The notes beneath the pieces are model-generated. The model saw only the letters and a list, made by a program, of their open reading frames with translations, searched no databases and was not told the DNA's origin. A DNA stretch of 64,000 bases from Tausonia pullulans. Its lineage: Eukaryota > Basidiomycota > Tremellomycetes > Cystofilobasidiales > Mrakiaceae. This document shows positions 21,931-37,756 of this stretch, one piece after another. Location: contig OX637626.1 of NCBI GenBank assembly GCA_951802195.1, positions 682,001 to 746,000 on the forward strand, in the 5' to 3' direction. The stretch's first letter is position 1, and every line of letters starts with the position of its first letter. The position numbers and the translations under genes were made by a program.

Positions 21931-24331
21931 TCACCTTACCCCCGCCAACACCCTCTCCAAGCCCTTCCTTACCGCCGTCGTCCCGAACATTGGTGATTCA
22001 CCGCCGCCACCAGCGTTCGGGGACGCCGACGGCGAAGACTCGACGGCGATGGTGCGGATGCCTAGGGCCTGAGTTGCAAACGTCAGTAGAGAGCACAGGA
22101 TCATTGGGACGAACGCAGGGTAAAAGCGAACCTCGATCGCCTGAACGTCAATAGGGACGCGGCCATTAGTGAGGTATAGAATGTGTGTGATGAGATCGGA
22201 GGGTTTGAGATGCTGTTGCTGAGGGTGGGTGGCGGAGGGTGAAAGGGCGAGGGACGGGGAGAGAGTCACGGTGGTGGAGGAGTTCGGGTAGGTCGACCCC
22301 GGTGGAACGTCGTAGCTATAGGAGCAGGAGCTATTATCAGATACAGAGGAAGGGAATAGTAAGAGGTGATGAGAGAGCGAGAAGCGCACCGATTGAGCGT
22401 TCGAACGATCGCGGCGATGTAATCTGTCGCATCGTAACCTTTGGTCTCTCGGTCGTTGACCGAGTTGACTATCCAAGAAAAGGGTTTTATCAGGGAGATT
22501 GGAGAGGGTGCAGAGGCGAGCGCGAGACAGAGACGCACGGATAAGCACCTTGGCGCGCAGTGAGCGCGACTGCTTGATAGAGGAGCCAACGCCGGCGAGG
22601 GCGAGGCAGGGCATGATGCTGGAGAGGGAAGAAACGATGAGCTCAACCGCGAGGATGACGCATGAGAGCGGGCTGACCTAGTCCAGAGAGATCCACACGA
22701 GTAGACGAGGAGTTCCTTCGTCGAGAGCGCAGAGAGGTACTCTGGGCTCGGGGCCGGAAAGATCTCTGAGGAGGGTCGGAGGGAGGGCTTCAGTGGAACT
22801 TTCCAGAAGGTCAGTACATTTTCAAGCCCCACCCTGAGAGTAGGTGTTTATATAATAAATCTGTCAAGATACGCGTGTCAGATTCCAGATGTATGTCTGA
22901 ATCAGCCCTCCATATCAGCAGTGAGCTCACTCACCCGTTGGATCCGATCTGCCAAAGCCTCCTCCTCCGCTTCCTCCTCTTTCGTCACTTTCTTCTGATA
23001 AGCCAAATTGCGCATCCCCGCGCTGTCCCCACCCGGCGCCGCAGGCGTCCCCGGCCGGGTGCTATGTTCCAGCCCATCCAACACGCCTAGCCGGCGCACA
23101 GGGATCGACGGTGTTGTCGGAGGTGGCGCCAATGTCTCCACCGCAGCGTCGGCGCTCGTCGTCTCAGCAATTGGCGCTGGATGCGAGATATTACACTGCC
23201 CGACAACAGTAGAGCCGTCGTCGAGTTCTGCGGCAATCGTCGCTGTATGGTTGGTGAGGATCGCTGGGATGACGGCAGAGGCGGCTCGTTGCCCGACGAC
23301 GGAGGAGAACAGGAATATGGCGGCTGGAAGGGAAAGGAAGAACCGCTGGGCTGAGGAAAGAAAGACGTTGCCGAGAGAGCAGTTCCTGTGAGGTTATGTG
23401 CACGAATGAGCGATGAGATGCGAACAAGAGAAGACGATCAGGCTGACCTGAAGCTAAACGCCTTGTGCGCTCTCTGCAAGGCTTGAACAGGAAGGGAAGT
23501 CAGAGGTTGAAGGATAACACTCTAAAGTGATGCGATGCGCTCACTATCGCTTTCAAAATGAACGAAGAATCGGTGAAGTAGCTCGCGGCGATCCCAGTCG
23601 ATGCCGTCCCAGAGCGGAGAGGTCCCCTCAACAACCTCCCTCCAGAGATCCTTGGCCGTCCGCTCATCAACATCCCATGGGATCCGATGGCCTAGCATTC
23701 GAACGATCGCCGTGAGCGACTCGTCCGACGGCGAAGAGGGCGCGAGCCGGATAAGCCTCGAGCGAATGTCTCCAATCGAGGGTCCGCCGAGACAGCGAAG
23801 GATCTCGGAGGATGAGCCACCGTCGTCCGAAATGGGTAGGATAAAGGAGGTTGAGGGACCGAAGGCCGAACAGATCGCATTGCCGCCCGATCCGCCAGAG
23901 ATACAAACGACCGAGACCGCTCCGAGATCCTGAGGTACGAAGGGAGCTAGATGGAAAATAACATTGCCAGTGGCTTATGTTCAGCTGAAGAAGAGAGAGC
24001 ACCAGAAGGAGCAGCCGCGTCGTAACACGACCTGTCAGGGACGGAGCTCACTGTGTTGAATCTCGTCGACCATGGTCAGGTCGACAATATCTCCAAAATT
24101 CAAGTGCGCTGATGCATTCTGGGACGCCAAAGACCCAGGATTGAGATAGTCGCCTGATGAGTCAAACGTCGAGGCAGCAGCTCGGGGTGTCGTAGGTGGT
24201 GGAGGCGAGGGCGAGTTGCCGGCGGCATCGATCCGGTCGGCTGGGACGGGGGTCTCGAAGTGTGCCGACGACATCCGCCTGAGAGATAGGGATGCGTCCT
24301 GATCTGGTGGAAGGAGCAAGCTGGGAGTCAT
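21931..24331 (-). CDS. CofD/YvcK-like (UPF0052) protein
   Basis: Ten exons (24052-24331, 23545-23946, 23448-23469, 22935-23385, 22833-22860, 22678-22765, 22539-22618, 22390-22468, 22132-22330, 21931-22068) join in frame to 588 residues. The fold is that of 2-phospho-L-lactate transferase CofD and bacterial YvcK; the role of the fungal members (such as budding-yeast YNL011C) is not established. Seen: the nucleotide-binding VVCISGGSGGNA, LPISDDGGSSSEILRCLGG, PSIGDIRSRLIRLA, AFSFRNCSLGNVFL, PAILTNHTATIAAEL, VVGQCNISHP, the link IYYINTYSQEIFPAPSPEYL, VYSCGSLWTSIMPCLALAGV and the end GVR. Two exons are only 22 and 28 bases. The acceptor of the 22-base exon follows the third of three close AGs, the only one that keeps frame. 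The start could also be 24274. It is convergent with VPS27 (153 bases apart) and divergent from the next gene. Confidence 0.88.
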
Positions 24332-24501
24332 GCGAGCAGATGTTGGTCGTTGGAAGAGAGACAGCGAGGGAGAGCGCGCGAACGACGGTCGGCGGTCTGT
24401 TCGCACGCGTCTGTTGGTCTCCTGACCTTTCCCTGTCATTCGGCTCTGCCTTGACCACCACCACCGCCGCCTCTGCCTCCTCCTTCTGGCTTTTGAGCAT
24501 A

Positions 24502-25551
24502 ATGGGAATCTTTGGACCGGACATCAATACGCGCTTCCCGCGATCCCTGCTCATGGGCACGATCGGAGGTCTGTCCCTTCCGTTCTGCCTTCCTCGCCCT
24601 TCGTTTAATCCTACGGCTCTGACCGTGCTTCACTTCAGGCTCTTTTTATCTCGCTTGCGTGTACAGTCTCTACCGAGGCGACCGGAAACGGGCCACCTTT
24701 CAAGCGGAGCTCGAGCGGCGAGAGGCCTTCTACGCGACGGACGAGGGCAAGGCCCAGCTCGCGCTCGCTCGCGAGTTCGAGGCCGAGCAGCAGGCGCTCG
24801 AACGGGAGCACCGGGAGCTCCTCGCACAGACGCAGGAGGGAAGAGAGCAGCTCTCGAGGGACAGGAGAGCTTCGCTTGAGGAGTGAGTCGCCGGTCTCCT
24901 AACATTGCCTCTAACGCGTTTATCTCGTCCTCGTTGCTGCTCGCTCGCTCGGACCGAACAGCCGCGCGTCTCTGCCTCTCCCGACGTTGGCATGCTTTCG
25001 TCTTGAGCAAGAAGGGTACGGTCGACAGATATGGTCTCGCCCTGTCTTCGGCAGGGCCGCCTAACAGCTTTGCGGCTAGGCGATGGCAGCTGCATAGGTC
25101 GGCGGGGCGAGCGAGGAGAATGGGAAAGCGACCACTGTTCGGAACTCGGCAACGAATGCCGATCCATGGTAGTGCGGCTTCTTGATCCACGCAGAATTCA
25201 TACCACAGAGTCATTTGGGGGATGGTGTCGTCCCCTCCTTGATCAGCTCCACTTTCGACTTGGCTCTCGTGAAGTTGAACTCAGGGCGTCTTCGCTGATC
25301 ATCTCGCGCGCGCCACTCTCTACAGCCTGCGCTACCGGGAGACCAAGCTTCAGTATGAGATCGCCAAGCTTGACGCCGACATCTTCCGAACAAAGGCTTC
25401 CCTCGAGACGCAGCTCAAGGCCGAGTTCGCTAAGCGGCAACGGCCGGCGGATAGGGGGCCGATCGTCGAGCCCAAGGAGGGCCCGCTCACTGGGTTCGCA
25501 CTCATTCAGCAGCGGCTCTTTGGTCCTACTGGCGGCAATACGACGCCTTGA
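24502..25551 (+). CDS. small single-membrane-span coiled-coil protein, unknown
   Basis: Exons 24502-24568, 24639-24882 and 25326-25551 join to 178 residues. The N-terminus has one hydrophobic segment (LLMGTIGGSFYLACVYSLY, about residues 16-34). A long charged helix follows, rich in Glu, Gln and Arg (FYATDEGKAQLALAREFEAE, then LRYRETKLQYEIAKLDADIF), predicting a coiled coil facing one side of a membrane. The tail GPLTGFALIQQRLFGPTG is less charged. The layout resembles small mitochondrial inner-membrane proteins, but I cannot name a family. The last intron is 443 bases. The start lies 170 bases from the divergent CofD-like gene, so the two share a short promoter. Confidence 0.65.
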
Positions 25552-26129
25552 ATGAAGGATGGTGCGAAGGGGGCCTGGTGAGCGTTTTGTTGGGTGGGTG
25601 TGGGCGATGTAGTAGCGTCAGGACTGACTGAGGCTCTCGCGCGCCTTTCAGTCATTCTCGCAGAAAATATAGAGGACGCGCGCAGGAGGCAAAAGGACGC
25701 AGAAAGAGTACGCAAGTGCTGCGGCTCGATCTAGAATAAAATTAGCTGGTCACGATCAGTAATGATTTCGCATTCAGTCGACGGCGTGAACGAGCGAGCG
25801 TTCGATGGGCGCAAGAAGCTTCTGCTCGTCCTAACCCGGCTCAGGCTCAGGCTAGTTGCCTGCTTCTATTGAGTTCAACGCTGTCAACCAAGGATCAGTG
25901 GCATCTTGACGTTGGAGAGAGGACTGTGCGGCTGGGCGCCCAGTGCCAGCGGGAGGAACAGCCGAGCCGCGTCGTTGGGTCTCTTGACCTGTCGGCCAAC
26001 GACTACTTCCTCCCAGTCTCTCGCCTCCGTGCCTTCCTCGTTGTGAATTCGTCCCAGATGTTACTCGCCTGTCCTAGCGCCGAATACTGAAGGACTCGCT
26101 CCTTTGTCACCATCCAGTGCGCTTGCCCA
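25552..26129. other. intergenic region upstream of the GET2-like gene
   Basis: 578 bases between two rightward genes. The base composition is more even than in the flanking exons. No reading frame looks like a conserved protein. It should hold the 3' end of the coiled-coil gene and the promoter of the GET2-like gene. Confidence 0.45.
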
Positions 26130-27559
26130 TGTCCGAACCTACACCTTCCGACCCGTCGTCCGCCGACTCGACCGCAACCGCAACCGCGGCTGCTCCTCCC
26201 ATGTCTGAAGCGTAAGTCGAAGCACACGCGTTCTTCCTTCCATCCAACTCAACTGACGTCCTGGGCATGTCTGCCTCACCTTGCTGTCAGCCGCCGCCGT
26301 GCTGAGGCGCGCAAGGCCAAGATCCAGGCTCGCGGTGGAGCGGGTCTTGCGAAGCTCGCGCACACCGCCCGGGGTGAGGAGGGTGCCAAGATGTACGACA
26401 CCAGTGAGTTAGCAGGTCTCTCAGATTATTGGCTATCTCAAAGGGCGAGGGACGTGTGGAGGAAGGATGATGTGAGACAGCGCGATGAGAGACAGCACGC
26501 TGGCCGTCGCCCCTCCTCACTCACGCGCTGCCGGGGGGGCCTGTCTCTTTCTCTCGATTCGGCCTCTTGCTCACTCCTACCCTTCGCCTGCAGCTCCCCC
26601 GGTCGCCCGTAATGCGTCCTCCAACTCGCTATCGAGCATCCCTCCTCCCTTTACCTCAGCAAGCGGCGGCAATGCTGCCACTCAGGACGACCTGTTCGCG
26701 TCCCTCGTCCCCCCTGGCGGCGCCAACGGCTCCTCCCCCTTCGGCCCCGGCGGTCCCGGCACTGGCGATGACCCCTTCGCAGCGATGCTAGCTGCAATGA
26801 GTGGAGCTGGCGGTGGCGTCCCTGGAGCCAATCCGTTCGGAAACATGTTCCCCCCGCCGCCTGGTGGTGGAAATGGCCAAGATGGCGGCGACCCTCTGGC
26901 TGGGCTGGGCGGCTTCCAGCAGCAGGCGGCGATGGAGCAGGAGTACTCAAAGGCCAAGACGCTCAGCGACAAGCTTTTCACGCTCGCCCATCTCCTCGGC
27001 GTCCTCGCGCTTGCGGCGTGCATCGTCTTCGTCTGGGAGCCGGTGGTCCTCGCTCGGCGCGTCAACGCAGGCGGCTCGACCGCCATTCCGGCTGTGGGCG
27101 TTGAGCTGGTGTGTGGTGTGGACCTTTCTGTCTCTCTGGAGGGCGACTATTAATCTCTCTTCCTTTGCAGCCTGTCTTCTGGTCTTTTGTCACCCTCGAG
27201 CTTATCCTGCAGACGTCTCGTCTCCTCCTCTTCCGCGTGCGTCCCTCATCCATCTCATACACCTCCCCCCCTCCCCCCACCCTCCCATCCTGACTTCTCC
27301 CTTCTCCTATTTCCACCAGTCCCGTCCCCCTCCCTCCGCCATCCTCACCTTCCTCTCTCCTTTCCTCCCTTTCCTCCCGTCAAAACTCAAGACGTACCTG
27401 TTCACCGCCGCCCGCTACGTCTCCATCACGACCCAGTTCTTCCAGGACCTCTGCGTCCTCCTCTGTGCGCTCGGGCTCGCGCGTTGGGCTCAAGGGAGGG
27501 GGAATGGCCTCTTGGGAGGTGGCCGGATGACGGCTGCCGTAGCGGGTGGAGGGCTTTGA
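26130..27559 (+). CDS. GET2: GET2-like subunit of the tail-anchored protein insertion receptor
   Basis: Exons 26130-26209, 26291-26403, 26594-27108, 27171-27236 and 27320-27559 join to 337 residues. In the known pathway, Get1/Get2 in the ER membrane receive tail-anchored proteins from the ATPase Get3; the basic N-terminal helix of Get2 contacts Get3. Here residues 27-40 read RRRAEARKAKIQARG, the expected basic cluster, followed by a Gly/Pro-rich cytosolic linker with FASLVPPGG, DDPFAAMLAAMSG and PFGNMFPPPPGG. Three hydrophobic segments close the protein: near LFTLAHLLGVLALAACIVFV, near PVFWSFVTLELILQTSRLLL, and near FFQDLCVLLCALGLARW. That arrangement fits Get2/CAML. Sequence similarity is weak by nature in this family, so the name rests on layout and the Arg cluster. 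Confidence 0.72.
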
Positions 27560-28158
27560 TGGCTCTCGGGTCTGTTTTGAGTGCTTTTAGTTTTTCGTCC
27601 TTTGCCTTCTTCTACTCGATGATAACATCGAACAGTTCTTTGTGGATGAAATAACTATGATGGGTGGAAAGGAGAAACACGAGATGAGAAAGGAAAGAGA
27701 GGAGGAGGAAAAAAAACGGGTGGTAATGAGTGGGTTGAAAAGAACTCGAAAGACCAAGATAGAGAGTCAAAAGAGCTCGAGCAGCAGAGCTCAGGCATGT
27801 ATGGATGGGTCAGGGTGAATAGAGGAGGGTGGGAATGGGGAGACGATGCTTTCGTGCGCGAGCTATCCCAAAAAATTGAAACGGAATGGGGAAAATAAGT
27901 GAGAGGAAAAAAAGGAATAAGAGAAGAAAGAGAAAAGGGGGTGTCATATGAGCTACAGAACGGGAGGAAACCCCTTCGTTTAGTACAGTTTAAAATAGGA
28001 AGGAGAAAGGGACAGGCGGCGAGAACTCTAAGAGACAGACAAGGAGGACGAGTAGAATGGAAAGACGCTCCATGTGAGTCAGACGGCAACATACAAACCA
28101 GAAGCAAGGCTCCGAGGCGAGGGAAGAAAGGACGCGAGGAGCGAGAAGACACTCAGTT
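27560..28158. other. intergenic, convergent 3' flanks of GET2-like and phosphatase genes
   Basis: 599 bases, strongly A/G-rich on the plus strand (C/T-rich on the minus strand). The short minus-strand frames here are Ser/Pro/Phe-rich translations of that bias. No gene is supported. Confidence 0.5.
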
Positions 28159-32627
<4,469 letters not shown>

Positions 32628-34022
32628 GGGAGACGCGGGTGAGCGAGGGTCGAAGGGGAAGGAGGGAGGAGGAGGAGTGAGGGAGAGCGCGCGAGCTGGT
32701 GTGGTGTTTGGCAGCTCCTGATGGTCGAAAAGGGTTGGCTCCCTCTGTTCACCCTCCTCTTGCGCGGCCACTCGACTTAGTGGAGGGAGGACCCCACGCC
32801 TTTGCCTCGTCATCGACCTTGCCTCGTCAGCCTGTGGGTCTCAATTCTCAAAAACGCGCGCGCAGCCATCCACCCACCGGACGCTTCTGCCGGTCCCTCT
32901 TTCTTCCTCGTCGCCCATGCCACCTCAAGCAAGCAACACAATTGGATGCCGGACAACGACGTCTCAGAAAGGCGAGTGATCGGCAACTCGTCATCCTCCT
33001 TGGATTTGCCACTGCTCCTTCTCCGTCCCTCCAGGGGCCAATGGCGGAGCCGCGCTACAAATCAACGGCCCCTCGGTGACAACAACAGCTAGCGGTTCCG
33101 ACATCCTGATCGTCGACAGATACCTCTATGAGGATCGCCGGAGAGCCACGAGCGACTCCTAGTTCGGCACTTCCCACCTCAACTCTGTAGTTAGCTTCCA
33201 TCCACAGGGTGTCTCTCCTCACTCCTGCGAGCCCGTTCCGCGTTGGCAAATCGGCGCGTCTATCTCTTTCCGCGCCCCCAGGGTCCGACATCAGCGGACA
33301 CAAGACAAATCAGATGCCCCCTCTAATTTCTATGCTCTCGACGAGGATATGAGGACCCAAACACCCTGACTCTTGAATCTTCTCCATTTCTCCTCAGTCT
33401 TGCCGGACATGCCAGGCAGGAATTAGGTCAGTCAGCGTTTGCCCGCAGCAAGCATCGTCTGTGACGCGCAGCAACACCAGAAGCCACCTCACTGCTTCGC
33501 CTTGCGCGCGCTGGTTTTTCACATGGCCTTCAGCTCCACAGCAGGCCCTCTCTCTCTCTATAGTCTAATCAGTCCATCAAATCTCCACATATTCGGTCTT
33601 CTCTTTCGGCGCTATTCTATACGTTGAATATAGCCAAGGTCCCGCGCAGCGCGCTGCTGATGCAGCTACAGGCCGGTTGCTAGCTGCGGCATGGGCGGTC
33701 TTGAGAGGCTGTCTGGGTTGCTCGAGGGTTGTAAGGTTCTAATATTAAGGGTCGGTTTGAATGAGGCGAGCGGGCGATGTGGAGTGGAGGAGTCAGGCAT
33801 CGAGCGACTGGGAAATCAAGGGCGGTGCGGGGACAAGGTAATCAGCCGACCGAACGTCGAGTCGGGACTCGTTCGAACGGTGGCGGGTGCTTGATGATAA
33901 ACCATATGGACACGCACCATTCGAGCGACTTGGGAGGAAGCTTCCGAGATGGTAAAGTCGGCCGGGACTTGAGGAAAAGTGTTCGCAGGTGACTGGATAA
34001 GGAACGAGGGAGCGTCGCCCAG
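32628..34022. other. intergenic region, phosphatase promoter side
   Basis: About 1.4 kb between the 5' end of the phosphatase gene and the 3' end of the acidic-protein gene, both leftward. C/T-rich DNA on the plus strand occurs near 33480-33600. The frames are short, overlapping and without motif. I looked for a tRNA around 33600-33740, where short palindromic GC sequences occur, and did not find the conserved arms. Confidence 0.45.
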
Positions 34023-34705
34023 TCAATCAACATAAGCGCGAACGCAGTAGAGCCACACGTCCAGAATGAGACCCACTTTGAGTTCCTCCTCAAGGACCTC
34101 CGCCGCAAAGTCATCGCAGTCCTCGTCTATGTCGATGTCGTCGTTCTCTGAAGACGCCTCGTCCTCCTCGCCTTGCTCTCTCACCTCCTCCTCTCCTTCA
34201 GCTTCCTCCTCCACCGGCATCGCCGCCACCGCCCTCCTCTCCGCCTCTACCCTGCACGACTCGTACATCGCCTCGAGTTCTGCCCCCCTTTGAGCCAGGT
34301 ATGCCTCCTCGTGCTTGATCTTCAAGCGCCGCACGGCCTCGAGCTCGTCGCGCTCGGCCTTGCTGGCCTTGCTCTTGTACCTGGTTTGCATGAGGCATCA
34401 ACATCGGTCGGGGCCCAGCTGGGAAGGATGAGTCTGACGCACTTGGCTTCCCACATCTTAGGCCCAAGCTCCTCATCCAGGATCTCAGCGTCCGAGTCGT
34501 CGTCGCTCATAGTCGCCTCGGTTGAAAAAGTGTAGTCCGGGTCCTCGTCGTCGATGTCGACGGACTTTCCGTCATCTGGATCGGTGGCACTGGTCGAATC
34601 GGGGGCGAGAGGGTCGAGCAGGAGGAAGGCAGTCGCAGCGGTGACCTTGGAAGTCTGGGAGCGGGTCGCAGGGCGAGGGCGGTGGAGGACGGAAGCGGAA
34701 GGCAT
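34023..34705 (-). CDS. acidic protein of unknown function
   Basis: Exons 34443-34705 and 34023-34380 join to 206 residues. It starts with a Ser/Thr-rich stretch, followed by an acidic stretch (DPDDGKSVDIDDEDPDYTF) and the block PKMWEAKYKSKASKAERDEL. A charged helix follows (RRLKIKHEEAYLAQRGAEL) and then a very acidic region (EEEAEGEEEVREQGEEDEAS, DDIDIDEDCDDFAAEV). The end VGLILDVWLYCVRAYVD is hydrophobic. Acidic, helical small proteins of this kind are often nuclear or ribosome-associated, but I do not recognise the family. The short exon-exon joint is in phase, which supports a real gene. Confidence 0.6.
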
Positions 34706-35265
34706 GGGTGGGCTAGGTGGTTGAAGACTGAAGATGGATGGGACTTAGTTGTTGTGAGGGAAGAAGTTCCAGCCCATCCATGCTCCATTTATAGTCGCTC
34801 GACGAGGTGTCTCCATGTGGTCGAGAGGGTAGATGTTGGTGGGCAAGAGACACACGAGACAGTTTCGTGGCTCGCGCGAAAGGCCACGTCGCCTCAACTT
34901 GCCTCGACTACTGGCGGCCTGCTGGTCCACGCTTACGCTCGAAAGACGCCACGTCGCGCATTCATCCATCGGGTAAGTCCGAGAGACGTTCAAGGCACAC
35001 GAAAGCATGTTTGATTGCTGAACTTTCTCCTTTACCCCCACGACGGCTTCCTTCAGTTGCGTGTTGACATCCTAAAAGCTATGTCAAGCCTCAAGTTACC
35101 CCCCTGTTTTCCAGCCATAGTGAAACCTCGCAGATGCCTGGTCCTTCCCGTCGGAAGGTCGAAGCGGACTGGATTCTCCGAAGCCTTCAGGTGCTCAATG
35201 CAGCAATCTCGAGAGCCATTTGACAACTCAAGGGCTCGCGGAAGAACGCAAAAGGAAACTCAAGG
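34706..35265. other. intergenic, promoter of the acidic-protein gene and 3' flank of MSF1
   Basis: 560 bases between two leftward genes. No convincing reading frame is present in either direction. The 100 bases next to 34705 should hold the promoter of the acidic-protein gene. Confidence 0.45.
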
Positions 35266-36897
35266 TCATCGGATCTCCACTCCGAACTTGTCCTGCAGCA
35301 CCGCTGTGACCCGGTGGTGAAGATCGTTCGTCTCCGCGTTTGTGAGGTTCCTAAGCGAATCGGACAAGAGAGGGAATCAGCTAACAAAGAGTGAAAAGCA
35401 AGCAAGCTGATCGAGCTCACCTGTCCATAGAGCGATAATTGATGCGGTACGCGAGCGAGCGACGACCCGTCTTGGGGTTGGTGAACTCGTCGAACTGGAA
35501 CAGAAGGGCGAGGTCAGTTCCGGGATTCGTTTCGAGTTGGTCCCGCTACGCACCTTTGTCACGCTTTCGACGAAATCACCCGCAAGGTCTCGCACGGCAT
35601 CACAAAAATCATTCTCATGCCAACCAATTGCCTCGCTTTCGCCCTCTGCCTTGGGCAGCCAGAACGAGACGTCCTTGTAACATTCTGGGTATTTGGAGTA
35701 TGGCTTGAACGTCGTGATCCCTCTGGCTTTTGAGAACTGAGAGCTGAACCTCGGGTCCTGGGACCAGAAGAGCCGGATGTCCGGAATGGAGAAGAGGATC
35801 ATAGCCAGACGTTCGAGACCGAGACCGAAGGCCCAGCCTTGTTTCTGCGGGACGCCTGGAGGGAGGTGGCATGAGCAAATGTGCCATACGCTCTAATCAG
35901 CACGAGCAGAGTTGGTCATACCAGATCGGGTGAGGAGATCCTGCTTGATAATGCCGCAGCCGAGGACCTCGAGCCAGTCGCCACCCCAGTAGACCTCGAC
36001 CTCATACGACGGCGCCGTCCATGGAAAGGTCGTCTCAATCCACCGGACCTGGAGTGGTTCGCCCTTCTGATCGGTGTGCGTCCGGAAGAGGGTGAGGATG
36101 AGCGAGTTGAGCGAGAGCTTGAGGTTGTCAATCATGAGATTGAGCGTTGCCTCGTCGTGTTCCGGCTGGACGGGGTTCTCCGGCGAGGGTGGGTGCGTTG
36201 GGTCCAAAACAAGCAAGGGCGAGGCCGAAGAGGCGATCTTCTGGCGAAGCTTCTCGTTGAGCTCGGGGAGTTTGGAGATGTTGAAAGGCGTCCAAACGGA
36301 CGCGCCCTCCATCTGGTGGAACACCGGGTAGTGCGAGGCATCAATCTCGTCCCGGCGGTAAACGTCGGCCGCGAGGAGCCAGTGCTCAAGGCCTGATTTG
36401 AACGCCGCAAGCTCATGAGCCGAGGTGTGCGTCCGGAGAACGGTGTCCTTGTTGACGTAATAGCTATCGCTCGGCGCCCGTCCCGGGTGGTCGATAGGGA
36501 AGCCGAGCTCGTCGAAATTCTCGCGAACGGTGACAACCGCGGGAGGAGATTGAAGTGCGGTGAAGCCTTCAAAGTGGGACTCGATGAGAGACCGGATGAT
36601 AGACAGAGGGTGGTCCGATTGCCGGTGTAACGTCAACGGAATTTTGGACAAGATCGTCGATGACACGTTCGTCCACGAGTCTGAAGGATGCGTCACACCC
36701 TCAATGATTGTCGGCGGGGGGACTGAACACAGGGACATGAAGATCGTCAGAGTTAAGAGGAACTTCCCCATAAATCGAACCGGCCCTGTCTATGCACACT
36801 CACTCGGCTTGGACGCGTACGACCGGGGAAGAAGAGTGAGCTTCAAAGACCTCGAGAGACAGACGGCTCGGCAGCGCAGCTGGATCATGGGGGACAT
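35266..36897 (-). CDS. MSF1: mitochondrial phenylalanyl-tRNA synthetase
   Basis: Exons 36804-36897, 35922-36722, 35554-35855, 35421-35494 and 35266-35350 join to 451 residues. The monomeric enzyme charges mitochondrial tRNA-Phe. The first 30 residues are rich in Arg, Leu and Ser without acidic residues (SPMIQLRCRAVCLSRSLKL), a typical mitochondrial targeting peptide. Class II motifs follow: HPLSIIRSLIESHF, FDELGFPIDHPGRAPSDSYY, RTHTSAHEL, YRRDEIDASHYPVFHQMEG, the motif 3 region GWAFGLGLERLAMILFSIPD and RLFWSQDPRF. The C-terminal anticodon-binding (FDX-ACB) part has YPECYKDVSFWLP and TGRRSLAYRINYRSMDR. The ATG at 36897 was chosen because it opens the targeting peptide; 36888 is an alternative. 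Confidence 0.95.
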
Positions 36898-37756
36898 AGC
36901 AGAGCAGTGTCGGCGAGCGGGCTGTCGATGCGGAGTAGGGCCGAGAAAGAGACGCTGCGAGAAGCGAGGTTGGAGGTCGAGGGAGGAGTCACGTCGCATA
37001 GCTCTTGCCGGAGGACTTCCGCGGTGCGGCGCGCCGTCGGGGGTGGATCGATCGTCAAGGCGACGAACCTTTGACATCTCTCTCATTCTCTTATGCACAA
37101 CAAAGGACAAATGCGCCGAGTCGCTTTGTCATCTGACTCAAAGTTAGGGAGAAAGGTTGAGAAGGATCGAGGGAGAGCTTGGTAAGCATTCAGCTGGTGG
37201 TTAAGGGTAAGAGAAGGAGCTGCGTGGCAACCTCGGGTGCGCAGCTGGGACTCACACAAGTAGGAACAGGTGCGTGACTTCCTTTTCATCGCTTCCTCCG
37301 ACCCCGCCCCTCCTCGGGATCTTTCCGGACTGGGGGAGGCCTCTGATTCGTCGAGCTTCATGACAGAAGCACGCGTCGTCGGAAGAAGATTGAGACTACG
37401 AAAGACCGGGTCGAGTCGCCGTGCTTCACGCTTGCTCGGCAAGTCGAATTACTTGGGGAAGCCTGGCCTGCTTCGCACCGCCTTAGCCCATCCCTCTTCC
37501 TGGCTGCTGTGCCCCCCGCCCTCCTGGCGCTTCAGTTGCCGCCTCCCCAACCTCGGCCGAGGACGCCGCTTGTGCTTGTCCAAGCTTCGAACTCGACGGA
37601 TCGCAGGCCACCCACCCCCCCTCACCGGCGGGTCCCACATCCGTCAGAAACTCCTTCACAACGAACGACACCCAGCCAACAACCGCCCTCCGCGCGCGCA
37701 CAGAGAGCACGACCGACACCGCTCTCCTTGCAGTCACTCGAGCCGTGCACCCTTGA
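36898..37756. promoter_or_regulatory. divergent promoter between MSF1 and the velvet gene
   Basis: About 860 bases between the start of MSF1 (leftward) and the proposed first exon of the velvet gene (rightward). Frames here are long only because of high GC and carry no motif. The part after 37480 is C-rich, consistent with a long leader of the velvet gene, or with an additional upstream exon that I cannot identify. Confidence 0.4.

Noticed and set aside
33600-33740. Possible tRNA or small structured RNA around short GC palindromes
   Set aside because: No T-arm consensus or acceptor-stem pairing at the right spacing could be found.
34143-34293. Ser-rich plus-strand frame opposite the acidic protein
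   Set aside because: A mirror of the Glu/Asp codons on the other strand; no independent support.
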